Below are positions 48,615-58,153 of a stretch of 58,153 nucleotides of DNA, one piece after another. How positions within the stretch are numbered: the stretch's first letter is position 1; each line of letters begins with the position of its first letter. The position numbers were made by a program, and so were the translations under genes. This DNA is from Rhodobacter sp. (GTDB taxonomy: Bacteria; Pseudomonadota; Alphaproteobacteria; Rhodobacterales; Rhodobacteraceae), in contig JADCEL010000015.1 of the NCBI GenBank assembly GCA_020250125.1, positions 1 to 58,153 on the forward strand, in the 5' to 3' direction. The notes below the pieces were generated by a model. That model was not told the DNA's origin. It did no database searches and saw only the letters and a program-made list of their open reading frames with translations.

Positions 48615-49577
48615 ATGGAAGCGCACAGCGTTATCGGCGGCAACGGCACCATCGGCGAGGAAACGGTGCGCCATCTGGTGGCGGCAGGGTGCAATGTCCG
48701 GGTTGTCCAGAGACATCCCAGGCCGGTCATGCCGTCTGTCACGACGGCAAGCGCGGATGTCTTCGATCTTGATGGCCTGACGAGGGCTGTCGAGGGGTCG
48801 GATGTTGTCTATCTTATCATCGGCCTGCCCTATGAGTCGAAGATCTGGCTGGAAGGCTTTCCGCGGGCCGTTTCAAATGCCGTCGAAGCGGCCCGGCGGG
48901 TTGGCGCGCGGCTGGTTTATTTCGACAATGTCTACATGTACGGGCCGGTGCCGGGCATCATGACAGAAAATACGCCCGATCATCCGACGACCCAGAAGGG
49001 CATCGCCCGCGCCCGTGCCGCCCGCGTCCTGATGGATGCGGTCGGGAAGGGAACGATCCGCGGCCTGATCGCAAGAAGCGCGGACTTCTATGGCAATTAC
49101 CGCCCGTTCGACATGGTCAGGGACATTGCCGGGAAACTGGCCAAGGGCCGCAAGGCGCAACTGTTGCTCAGCGCCGACAAGGTTCATTCCCTGACCTATA
49201 TCCCGGACGCAGGGCGTGCCGTTGCGGCACTTGGCCAGCGGCAGGACGCCTTCAACGACATCTGGCACATGCCAACCGATCCGGATGCGCTGACGGGCGC
49301 GCAACTGGTCGAACTGATCGCAACGCTGTTGGGCACGGACGCCCGCTACACCGTGGTTCCGAAGATCATGTTGCGGATGGCCGGCCTGTTCAATGTCAAC
49401 GCCCGCGGCCTTCTGGAGATGTCCTATCAGCTCGAACAGGATTATCGCTTTGACAGTTCCAAGATCGCGCGGGCCTTCGCCATCACGGCGACGCCGATGC
49501 GACAGGGCCTTGCCGCGCACCTGACATTCCTTGGCCATGCGCTGGCCGACAAGGAACCAAGACCAAACCGTCACTGA
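48615..49577 (+). CDS. NAD(P)-dependent epimerase/dehydratase-like oxidoreductase
   Basis: 320 residues, extended-SDR/NmrA-like Rossmann protein. The N-terminus HSVIGGNGTIGEETVRHLVA is a variant GxxGxxG motif. Later segments YFDNVYMYGPVPGIMTEN and FYGNYRPFDMVRDIAGKL are typical of atypical epimerases, which often lack the Lys of YxxxK; none is obvious here. The ATG has GGGAGGAATGAC before it. Probably induced through the TetR regulator, perhaps in response to an electrophile or aldehyde (inference). Confidence 0.82.
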   Translation: MEAHSVIGGNGTIGEETVRHLVAAGCNVRVVQRHPRPVMPSVTTASADVFDLDGLTRAVEGSDVVYLIIGLPYESKIWLEGFPRAVSNAVEAARRVGARLVYFDNVYMYGPVPGIMTENTPDHPTTQKGIARARAARVLMDAVGKGTIRGLIARSADFYGNYRPFDMVRDIAGKLAKGRKAQLLLSADKVHSLTYIPDAGRAVAALGQRQDAFNDIWHMPTDPDALTGAQLVELIATLLGTDARYTVVPKIMLRMAGLFNVNARGLLEMSYQLEQDYRFDSSKIARAFAITATPMRQGLAAHLTFLGHALADKEPRPNRH

Positions 49578-49829
49578 AGACCGGGGGCCGGGAAAGACGC
49601 TGCCACGGCATCCTTGCGCCACCGGGATACAGCCCTGGGCCGAAAGACGGTGCAAGACCCGGCAGGCGAGGCGACCGGCCCGATGCCGCCGGACCGGCTT
49701 GCGCCCTGGTTGATGCGGCATCACGCGCAAGTGCCATGGTCTGCGACCCAAGGCACGCGGCAGGGTTCGGCCCGCCTCTGCAAATCCCGCCCCGCCGCCC
49801 CGGATCGACCCCAACGTCATGGGCCATCC

Positions 49830-50060
49830 CGGCGAAAGCGGTGGCGATGAAAGCGGATGCCACGCGCCGTCCGCTTTTGCCGGCATAGGCCAGGGCGCTG
49901 CGCATGCAATGGACGCGGCAGCGCCGCCACATCGCGCCAAGCACCCCGGAGAGGGTGGCCTTGACGCCCCCATGCGCGTCGCTGATCACCGGCATCACCC
50001 CGCACAACCCCCCGGCGGGTGAGGGTGCATGAGAACCCCGTCCAGAAGGGCAAGGCGGAC
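49830..50060 (-). mobile_element. IS256-family transposase remnant
   Basis: On the minus strand, VISDAHGGVKATLSGVLGAM, WRRCRVHCMRSALAYAGKSG and RRVASAFIATAF match the catalytic-core region of IS256 (Mutator-type) transposases, including the Asp of the DDE triad. The preceding FWTGFSCTLTRRG is in a different frame, so at least one frameshift is present. Only about a quarter of a transposase is left and no terminal repeats are visible. The rest of 49578-50330 is decayed and unrecognised. Confidence 0.8.
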
Positions 50061-50334
50061 CAGGCGGGCGTCCAGTGGACGGCCACCGCGCCGCCAGCCA
50101 TGTGAAAGCGCAGCGCGGGTGCCCCTTCTGCCGCCGAGATGCACCACGCGGGGCGGGGGGCACGATCAGCACAATACAGGCGACAGGCGCGGCAGCGTGC
50201 GCTTTCCCGGATGCCCATGCGCGCAGAGTTGGGCAGGCGACCCTTCGAAGGCACCCCTGTGACGCATGAAACACCGTCACGAAAGCGCGCCAGGGGAAGG
50301 GGAAACCAACCTGGAAGTCGGTCAATACTCCTTC

Positions 50335-50358
50335 AAAATCAGCATGTCAGCTTGATTT
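50335..50358 (-). terminator. Possible terminator after tRNA-Ser
   Basis: On the minus strand AAATCAAGC and GCTGATTTT form an imperfect stem directly after the tRNA, followed by a short T-run. Weak but suitably placed. Confidence 0.4.
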
Positions 50359-50360
50359 AC

Positions 50361-50450
50361 TGGCGGAGAGACAGGGATTCGAACCCTGGGACCCCGCAAA
50401 GGGTCAACGGTTTTCGAGACCGCCCCGTTCGACCGCTCCGGCACCTCTCC
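50361..50450 (-). tRNA. tRNA-Ser (anticodon CGA)
   Basis: 90 bases including an encoded CCA. Acceptor stem GGAGAGG pairs with TCTCTCC (one G-U), discriminator G. The anticodon loop CTCGAAA gives anticodon CGA, reading UCG. A long variable arm typical of serine tRNA is present, and the T-arm is CAGGG-TTCGAAT-CCCTG. All standard features are intact. The IS256 remnant lies about 300 bases downstream of its 3' end. Confidence 0.95.
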
Positions 50451-51259
50451 GCGTCGGTGGTCTTGCTGCGCGGATGTACTGGAGGAGGTGCGGGGTTGCA
50501 ACCCCGTATTGCTGCCCCAAGGGGGGCCATCGTCTGAAGCCGTGTCGGATCGGCAAGGTTTGGGGCATTGAGTGACGGCCGGCGGGCAACCCCGGTCCGC
50601 CGCGGAATCCGGCGGCTGCGGAGCATATCCGTCTGTTTTCAAAGGATATGCAGGATGCACTGCTTGTTTGGCCTTATCGCAACAGAAAGAAGGCCGAAGG
50701 CTGCGCGGCCTGACCGGCGCAGGAAGGTGGGGGGGGGCTGGACCCGCACAATCCACCGCTTTCCGTTGACGGCATTGCTGCGGCACGCCGGGACACCGCT
50801 GATCAGCCTGTCGGGCCGCTGACGCCCTTTGGCCCGTCCCGTGTTCTGAGCGGAACGACCAGGATGCGAAAAGCCCGCAACCGAACGTTCCGCAAACCGC
50901 TGCCGGAACAGGGCAACAGGCCATGCGCATTCCCCGGCAGAAGGTATCAGTCCCCTGTTGCAGCACAGATCACAGGCCGCCATGCCGCCCATGTCATGGC
51001 GGTTGCATCTTGCGGTTCAGATCACCCGGCGGATGGCGGCCTTGTCTTCAAAGACCCGCAGCGGGCCTTTGCCAACCCCTCGCCCGGTGCTGCGGCACCA
51101 AAGGGGGTGACCGCCCCGAACGATGCAACGGGCCATCCATTCTTCCCGGCCTGTCGTCTCTGGCGGCGGCGTTGCCCGGCCCGGAACGCCGCCGGTTTCG
51201 TCTGCGCCTTGCAGTCCGGCAGCGCTTTCGATAGTCCGCGCGGCGGGCGTGGGGGGATC
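50451..51259. other. Region without recognised gene upstream of the BenE-like gene
   Basis: About 800 bases. Frames on both strands are Arg/Pro-rich and lack motifs. A perfect palindrome GCGGGGTTGCAACCCCG lies near 50.49 kb, and 50.57-50.82 kb is somewhat protein-like (RWIVRVQPPPTFLRR on the minus strand) but unsupported. Otherwise nothing is seen. Confidence 0.45.
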
Positions 51260-52399
51260 ATGACGGTTTCAATGGTGTCTGCGGCCTTTGTGGCCGCCCT
51301 GATCGGCTACGGCTCGACCATTGCGCTGGTGCTGTCTGCCGCTGTTGCGGTGGGTGCGAATGCGGCACAGGCCGCAAGCTGGGTTCTGGCGGTCTGCCTT
51401 GCAAAGGCGGTGGGCAGCGCGGGCCTGGGCTGGTACGCCCGCGTCCCCGTGGTTCTGGCCTGGTCCACGCCAGGCGCGGCGCTGATCGCGGCCAGTTCGG
51501 GCTACACCATCAATCAGGCGGTCGGGGCCTTTATCCTGGCCGGGGGGCTGATCGCGCTGACCGGCCTGTTCCGCCCGCTGGAAGATCTGGTTGCCCGGAT
51601 CCCGGAAGACATCGCCTCGGCCCTGCTGGCGGGCGTCCTTTTGCCCTTTGTGCTGCGCCTCGGCGGGGCCGTCCAGGCCGCGCCGTTTACCGTGCTGTCC
51701 ATGATTGCGGTCTTTGCCCTGGTGCGCCTGCGCAACCCGTCCTTTGCGGTGCTGGCCGCTTTGGGTCTGGGTCTGTTGCTGGGGCTGTGGGGCGTTCCGG
51801 TCTATGCGCTGGGCTTCACCATGCCCGCCCCCCTGTTCATCCGGCCCGACTTCGACATGGGTGCCCTGATCGGCCTTGGAATACCGCTGTACCTTGTCAC
51901 CATGGCCTCGCAGAACCTGCCGGGCTTCGCCGCCCTGCGCGCCGCCGGATATGAGCCGCCCGTGCGCCCGGCACTGATCACCACCGGCGGGCTGTCCGCC
52001 ATCTCGGCGCTGTGCGGGGCGCATCCGGTCAGCATGGCGGCCATCACGGCGGCCATCTGCCTTGGCGATGATGTCCACCCGGACCGCGCCGAACGCTGGA
52101 AGGTCAGCCTGGCCTATGGCGGCGTCTGGGTGCTGCTGGGCCTGTTCGGCCCGGTTGTGATCGCACTCATGTCGATCCTGCCGCATCCCATTGTCACCGG
52201 CCTTGTCGCCCTCGCCCTGATCGGCCCGCTCAGCGGCGCGCTGAGCACCGCTTTCGCCTTCGAGAAGCACCGCTTCGCCGCCACGGTGACCCTGACCGTC
52301 ACCGCCTCGGGCGTGACCTTTCTTGGCATCGGTGCCGCGCTGTGGGGGCTGCTGGCGGGGCTTTTGTTCCATGCGATGGAGGACATGCGGCGGGGCTGA
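51260..52399 (+). CDS. BenE-family (benzoate/H+ symporter-like) transporter
   Basis: 379 residues, about twelve membrane helices. BenE features: [20 protein letters not shown] start (here [20 protein letters not shown]), [40 protein letters not shown], and [20 protein letters not shown]. BenE imports benzoate with protons in Acinetobacter; the substrate here is unknown because no aromatic pathway genes are nearby. The ATG at [10 protein letters not shown] is preceded by GGGGGG; the longer frame upstream is not coding-like. Confidence 0.9.
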   Translation: MTVSMVSAAFVAALIGYGSTIALVLSAAVAVGANAAQAASWVLAVCLAKAVGSAGLGWYARVPVVLAWSTPGAALIAASSGYTINQAVGAFILAGGLIALTGLFRPLEDLVARIPEDIASALLAGVLLPFVLRLGGAVQAAPFTVLSMIAVFALVRLRNPSFAVLAALGLGLLLGLWGVPVYALGFTMPAPLFIRPDFDMGALIGLGIPLYLVTMASQNLPGFAALRAAGYEPPVRPALITTGGLSAISALCGAHPVSMAAITAAICLGDDVHPDRAERWKVSLAYGGVWVLLGLFGPVVIALMSILPHPIVTGLVALALIGPLSGALSTAFAFEKHRFAATVTLTVTASGVTFLGIGAALWGLLAGLLFHAMEDMRRG

Positions 52400-52512
52400 A
52401 CGGAACGCAAGGAAGGCATCCGCCACAGCGCTTTGTCAGGGAAGACTCCTCAACTTCGTCCTGGACGGATGGGAATCCACGATATATGGTGAGAACAAAA
52501 GGGGACGCACGC

Positions 52513-53556
52513 ATGACCAAGGGCTTTACCTTCATTGACCTTTTCGCGGGAATCGGTGGCCTCAGGCAAGCCATGGAGAGTATTGGCGGACGCTGTGTTT
52601 TTACAAGCGAATGGGACAGGTACGCACGCCTGACCTACGAAGCGAACTACCGTGACAACCGGCCAATCGAAGGCGACATACGACAGGTTCACGCGGCAGC
52701 AATCGCGGCCCACGATGTTCTTTGTGCGGGTTTTCCCTGTCAGCCCTTCTCGATCGCCGGCGTTTCAAAGAAGAATTCCCTTGGCAGACTGCATGGTTTC
52801 GAGTGTGAGGCGCAGGGAACGCTTTTCTACGATGTCATCCGCGTTCTGAAACATCATCGTCCTGCTGCGTTTCTTCTTGAAAATGTCAAGAACCTGAAGT
52901 CTCACGACAGGGGCAAGACCTATGAGATCATCTTTGGCGCCCTTGAATCGCTTGGTTACACCGTCAAGGCACAGGTCATCGACGCCGGGCATTTTCTGCC
53001 CCAGCACAGGGAAAGAATTGTCCTGGCTGGCTTCAGGGCAGATACCGGGTTTTCGTTTGATGCTTTGCAGCTTCCTGAAAAAGGAAGGTTGAAGATGCGC
53101 TCAATTCTTCATCCGCAGGACGGAACGGAATTGCCGGAGTTTCCGTACACCGAAGGCAGTACGGGCAGGGTCAGCGACAAGTACACACTGACTGACCATC
53201 TTTGGGGCTATCTTCAGGGCTATGCTGACAAGCACAAAGCGGCAGGAAACGGATTTGGATTTGGCCTTGTCGGGCCAGATGACACCTGCCGCACGCTATC
53301 CGCGCGCTATCATAAGGATGGTTCGGAAATCCTGATCCTGCAGGACAGAAAGCCCCCCCGCCGCCTGACACCAAGAGAATGCGCCCGGCTTATGGGGTAC
53401 GCTGACACATTCAGGATACCGGTGTCCGACACGCAAGCTTACCGCCAGTTTGGAAACAGCGTTGCCGTTCCTGTCTTCACAGAGGTGGCGCGGATCATGG
53501 CCCCGCATATCGCGCGGGTCATGGATATGAAGGGCAAAGAGGCTGTTGCGGTCTGA
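52513..53556 (+). CDS. DNA (cytosine-5) methyltransferase, Dcm/EcoRII-like
   Basis: 347 residues. C5-methyltransferase motifs in order: [12 protein letters not shown] at residues 7-17, [11 protein letters not shown] with catalytic Cys76, VI ENV near 123, [26 protein letters not shown]. The target-recognition part, with [16 protein letters not shown] and [14 protein letters not shown], closely follows E. coli Dcm, suggesting CCWGG or a close relative (inference). Two starts exist; I prefer the ATG before [10 protein letters not shown] because AAAGGGG lies about 9 bases upstream. It overlaps the vsr-like gene by 11 bases. Its composition is less GC-rich than its neighbours. Confidence 0.93.
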   Translation: MTKGFTFIDLFAGIGGLRQAMESIGGRCVFTSEWDRYARLTYEANYRDNRPIEGDIRQVHAAAIAAHDVLCAGFPCQPFSIAGVSKKNSLGRLHGFECEAQGTLFYDVIRVLKHHRPAAFLLENVKNLKSHDRGKTYEIIFGALESLGYTVKAQVIDAGHFLPQHRERIVLAGFRADTGFSFDALQLPEKGRLKMRSILHPQDGTELPEFPYTEGSTGRVSDKYTLTDHLWGYLQGYADKHKAAGNGFGFGLVGPDDTCRTLSARYHKDGSEILILQDRKPPRRLTPRECARLMGYADTFRIPVSDTQAYRQFGNSVAVPVFTEVARIMAPHIARVMDMKGKEAVAV

Positions 53557-53995
53557 CCTCTGCGGCAATGAGGCGCGAAGCCGCAACATGGCGGCAATTC
53601 GCGGAAAGAATACGAAGCTGGAGATGATGGTCCGCCGTGGCCTGCACTCCTGCGGACTGAGGTACGTCCTTCACGGCAAGAAGCTGCCGGGCAAGCCCGA
53701 CCTTGTGTTTCCATCAAGAAAGACCGTTGTTTTTGTGCATGGGTGCTTCTGGCATGCGCATGAAGGATGCAGCGCGTTCCGCCTGCCCAAGACCCGCCCG
53801 GAGGAATGGGAGGCCAAGCTTTTGGGCAATCGCAGCCGCGATGCACGCAACGAGGCCGGGCTGAAGGCGCTCGGCTGGCGGGTTCTGATCCTGTGGGAAT
53901 GTGACGTCCGGGGAAAACAGCCCCAGGAAGTTTCTGCTCTGTTGGACGAACTGGCGAAGAAGATAAGGACCGCAGGTGAGGCAGGAGACATGTAG
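53546..53995 (+). CDS. vsr: Very short patch repair (Vsr) endonuclease
   Basis: 149 residues. Vsr nicks 5' of T in T:G mismatches left by deamination of 5-methylcytosine. Visible motifs: [16 protein letters not shown] near residues 12-27, [20 protein letters not shown] (catalytic Asp), [18 protein letters not shown] (zinc ligands and active-site His), and [12 protein letters not shown] chose the TTG start because it keeps the conserved [11 protein letters not shown] stretch; the next ATG would cut it. It overlaps the methylase stop, so translation is coupled. Confidence 0.93.
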   Translation: MRSDLCGNEARSRNMAAIRGKNTKLEMMVRRGLHSCGLRYVLHGKKLPGKPDLVFPSRKTVVFVHGCFWHAHEGCSAFRLPKTRPEEWEAKLLGNRSRDARNEAGLKALGWRVLILWECDVRGKQPQEVSALLDELAKKIRTAGEAGDM

Positions 53996-54936
53996 TGCTT
54001 GACAGCTTCGTTTTCAAAAAGCTCTCGCACAATGACACGGGCAAGGCGCGCGGTCATCAGGGCGGCATCGTTATTCCCAGGGACATCGCAAAGTTCTTTC
54101 CTGCTTTGCCTTCGGTCCTTTCCGGGGAAAGCCCGACTGTCGACGCGCGATTGACGGCTGACCTGTTTGTTGACGGAAGCCGCATCGCAACTGTCGGAAC
54201 CCGCTATCAGCATCAGACCTGGGGCGGGACAAGACCCGCTGAACGCCGCCTGACTGACAATCTTGGTCCGCTGCGGAATCTGGCATCACAAGATGATATT
54301 CTCTTGTTTTCAAAGGACCTTGAGGATGACCGGCTTATCCGTTTGCATTTGGTCAGGAAGACTTCCGCAGAATACGGCCATGTCAGCGCCATGACCGGCA
54401 CAAGGCGCTGGGGCGTGCTTGACCTGCAACAGCGGCCTGTCTCTGTTGAGGAAACGGAAGATGCCAAGCGCTACATCAATGACCAGATGGCAGGACCCCC
54501 GACGGCATTCGGCCCCACAAGGGCGCTGACCGAGTCCACCACGCTGCGAAAGGCCCGCGACCGCGCTTTCCGTGCCGCGCTGCTTTGGGAGTATGGGTCT
54601 TTATGCGCCTTCACGGACAGAGGTTATACGTCCCCGGTACCGCCCCGGATTGTCGGTCTGGATGGCGCGCATATCGTTCCTGTCGAAGCTTCAGGTTCGG
54701 ACCACCCGGCGAATGGCCTGCTGCTTGCGAAAGACATCCATTGGGCCTTTGATCGCGGTCTTGTCGGAGTGTCCGAAAACCGCGAAATCATTGTCCCGGA
54801 CCCCGTGCGCAAACAGAACGGCAATGAATTTCTGGGCGGCCTCCACGGCAAACCGATCCGCGAAGCCCGGTCCCCGCATTTGAGGGTGCTGGAAGAAGCC
54901 CTGGCATGGCACCGCAACGAGGTGCTTGTTTCCTGA
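53995..54936 (+). CDS. EcoRII-N (B3-like) domain fused to HNH endonuclease
   Basis: 313 residues. The first about 150 residues resemble the EcoRII N-terminal B3-like DNA-binding domain: KKLSHNDTGKARGHQGGIVI, then PRDIAKFFPAL. The C-terminal part is an HNH_2-type nuclease: LCAFTDRGY, GLDGAHIVPVEASGSDHPAN, GLLLAKDIHWAFDRGLVG. EcoRII itself carries a PD-(D/E)XK nuclease instead. It starts at GTG sharing one base with the vsr stop. Most likely the restriction partner of the Dcm-like methylase, recognising the same site (inference). It is convergent with uvrD. Confidence 0.85.
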   Translation: MLDSFVFKKLSHNDTGKARGHQGGIVIPRDIAKFFPALPSVLSGESPTVDARLTADLFVDGSRIATVGTRYQHQTWGGTRPAERRLTDNLGPLRNLASQDDILLFSKDLEDDRLIRLHLVRKTSAEYGHVSAMTGTRRWGVLDLQQRPVSVEETEDAKRYINDQMAGPPTAFGPTRALTESTTLRKARDRAFRAALLWEYGSLCAFTDRGYTSPVPPRIVGLDGAHIVPVEASGSDHPANGLLLAKDIHWAFDRGLVGVSENREIIVPDPVRKQNGNEFLGGLHGKPIREARSPHLRVLEEALAWHRNEVLVS

Positions 54937-54994
54937 CCGTGTGTTGCCGTGACGGTCGCAGCTCAGGCCGGGGCATGCACCGGGTTAACCCCCC

Positions 54995-57538
<2,544 letters not shown>

Positions 57539-57579
57539 GGCGGTGATGCTAGCGCGTCATGCGGGGAAGTTAAAGAACT

Positions 57580-57594
57580 GTTCTTCTTATGTTC
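57580..57594. promoter_or_regulatory. LexA (SOS) box upstream of uvrD
   Basis: GTTCTTCTTATGTTC is a perfect GTTC-N7-GTTC, the LexA operator known from Rhodobacter and other alphaproteobacteria. It lies 42-56 bases upstream of the uvrD ATG, within the likely promoter. This predicts DNA-damage induction of uvrD. Confidence 0.8.
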
Positions 57595-57601
57595 ATAAGT
57601 G

Positions 57602-57997
57602 GTTAACCTCCGACCTCCGGCCGCCGCGCAGCCCTTCGGGCAAGACCGCCGGGGAATGAAGCCCCCGAAGAACCCGGACGCCAGGCACCACTACCCCTGC
57701 GCCGGGGCCGAATGCCAGGGGGCGCAAGCCCGCAGGCAAGGTGCCATCCCCGCGCCGGACGCCGGGAAATCCGCCCGCGCCGGCCAGGTCCGCCAGAAAG
57801 CAGACCGCGCCCCCTGGCGGGGTTTCGAAAGATGCCCGCCCCGCAGGCGGCCTGACCGCATGGCAGGATCGTCTTCTGCACGCATCACCCGCTGCGGAAG
57901 GCGGCCCTGGTCCCCCGGCACCCCCGCCCCGCCGGGCCGGGCACCGGCCCTTTGTGGGGCGCTTGCACGGGTCCTGATGCGGGCGATGCACAGGGGC
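57602..57997. other. Gene-free region upstream of uvrD
   Basis: About 400 bases of GC-rich sequence with only low-complexity frames. It leads into the two repeat modules at the window end. No gene is recognised. Confidence 0.55.
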
Positions 57998-58030
57998 GCG
58001 GGAAACGCGGGTCGCGTTTTCTGTTCCCGC
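57998..58030. repeat. Dispersed hairpin module, copy 3
   Basis: Outer arms GCGGGA/TCCCGC and inner arms GAAACGCG/CGCGTTTT around GGT, corresponding to the modules near 0.2 kb and 15.2 kb. It directly precedes the terminal repeat copy, as one composite unit. Confidence 0.65.
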
Positions 58031-58048
58031 CCGGAGAGGTGAAGGCAC

Positions 58049-58153
58049 TTTCACCGCTTCCAATGGCAGGGGCCACCGCCCCTGCCACAACGCTGCGCTG
58101 GGATCAGGACCAGCCGGGGGCCAAAGCCCCCGGCCAGCGCCCGACCCGCCCAC
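58049..58153. repeat. Second terminal copy of the dispersed repeat
   Basis: Matches the first about 107 bases of the window from TTTCACCGCTTC through the two stem-loops to CGACCCGCCCA, same orientation, with several mismatches and a 1-base length difference. The window stops inside it. Confidence 0.8.

Noticed and set aside
53588..53995. Shorter Vsr starting at the internal ATG
   Set aside because: It would delete the conserved RSRNM segment; the TTG start retains it and fits the family length.

Overview
The window looks like a chromosomal contig of an alphaproteobacterium of the Rhodobacterales (Paracoccus/Rhodobacter-like). The evidence is its very high GC, crotonyl-CoA carboxylase/reductase next to ethylmalonyl-CoA mutase, a class I lysyl-tRNA synthetase, a class I PHA synthase, an sdhCDA-x-sdhB arrangement, SucB with two lipoyl domains, and a LexA box of the GTTC-N7-GTTC type before uvrD. 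Both ends lie inside copies of the same GC-rich repeat, so the window may be a whole assembly contig that breaks at repeats.

Layout. 0-5.9 kb: SbtA-like transporter with divergent LysR, TerB-like protein, lysK, a CHAD protein and a DUF4864 protein. 6.2-11.6 kb: ethylmalonyl-CoA pathway genes ccrA and ecm around an acyltransferase and a small secreted protein. 11.8-14.4 kb: deoD-aldo/keto reductase pair and a DUF1989 protein. 15.3-19.6 kb (minus strand): sdhC-sdhD-sdhA, then two small lipoproteins and one small unknown, then sdhB. 20.1-20.9 kb: DUF1737 and NnrU proteins. 21.5-35.1 kb (plus strand): mdh, sucC, an accessory insertion (two small exported proteins, a degenerate copy of the sucC 3' end, a higBA toxin-antitoxin pair), sucD, a DUF805 protein, sucA, sucB, a MAPEG/L,D-transpeptidase duplication, and lpd. 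Together these encode succinate dehydrogenase, malate dehydrogenase, succinyl-CoA synthetase and the complete 2-oxoglutarate dehydrogenase complex. The pathway at 6-12 kb feeds the same cycle from acetyl-CoA.

35.4-39.4 kb: a GntR regulator, decayed sequence including a Fic-like remnant, and phaC. 39.5-46.8 kb: an enolase-superfamily enzyme with a complete peptide-type ABC importer, a dead SDR pseudogene and a MarR regulator. 47.9-49.6 kb: TetR regulator and divergent NAD(P)-binding protein sharing a palindromic operator. 49.8-50.5 kb: IS256-type transposase remnant and tRNA-Ser(CGA). 51.3-52.4 kb: BenE-like transporter. 52.5-54.9 kb: a compact Dcm methylase - Vsr - EcoRII-N/HNH nuclease cassette. 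55.0-57.5 kb: uvrD, carrying an unusual in-frame insertion.

Most notable are four signals: (1) the overlapping Dcm/Vsr/EcoRII-N-HNH cassette; (2) paired GTGATCAC palindromes, two helical turns apart, upstream of both sdhC and sucC, which suggest a shared TCA-cycle regulator; (3) the splitting of sucC from sucD by a toxin-antitoxin locus and a duplicated sucC tail; (4) a roughly 60-75-residue insertion in UvrD. All assignments are from reading the sequence; no database search was possible.
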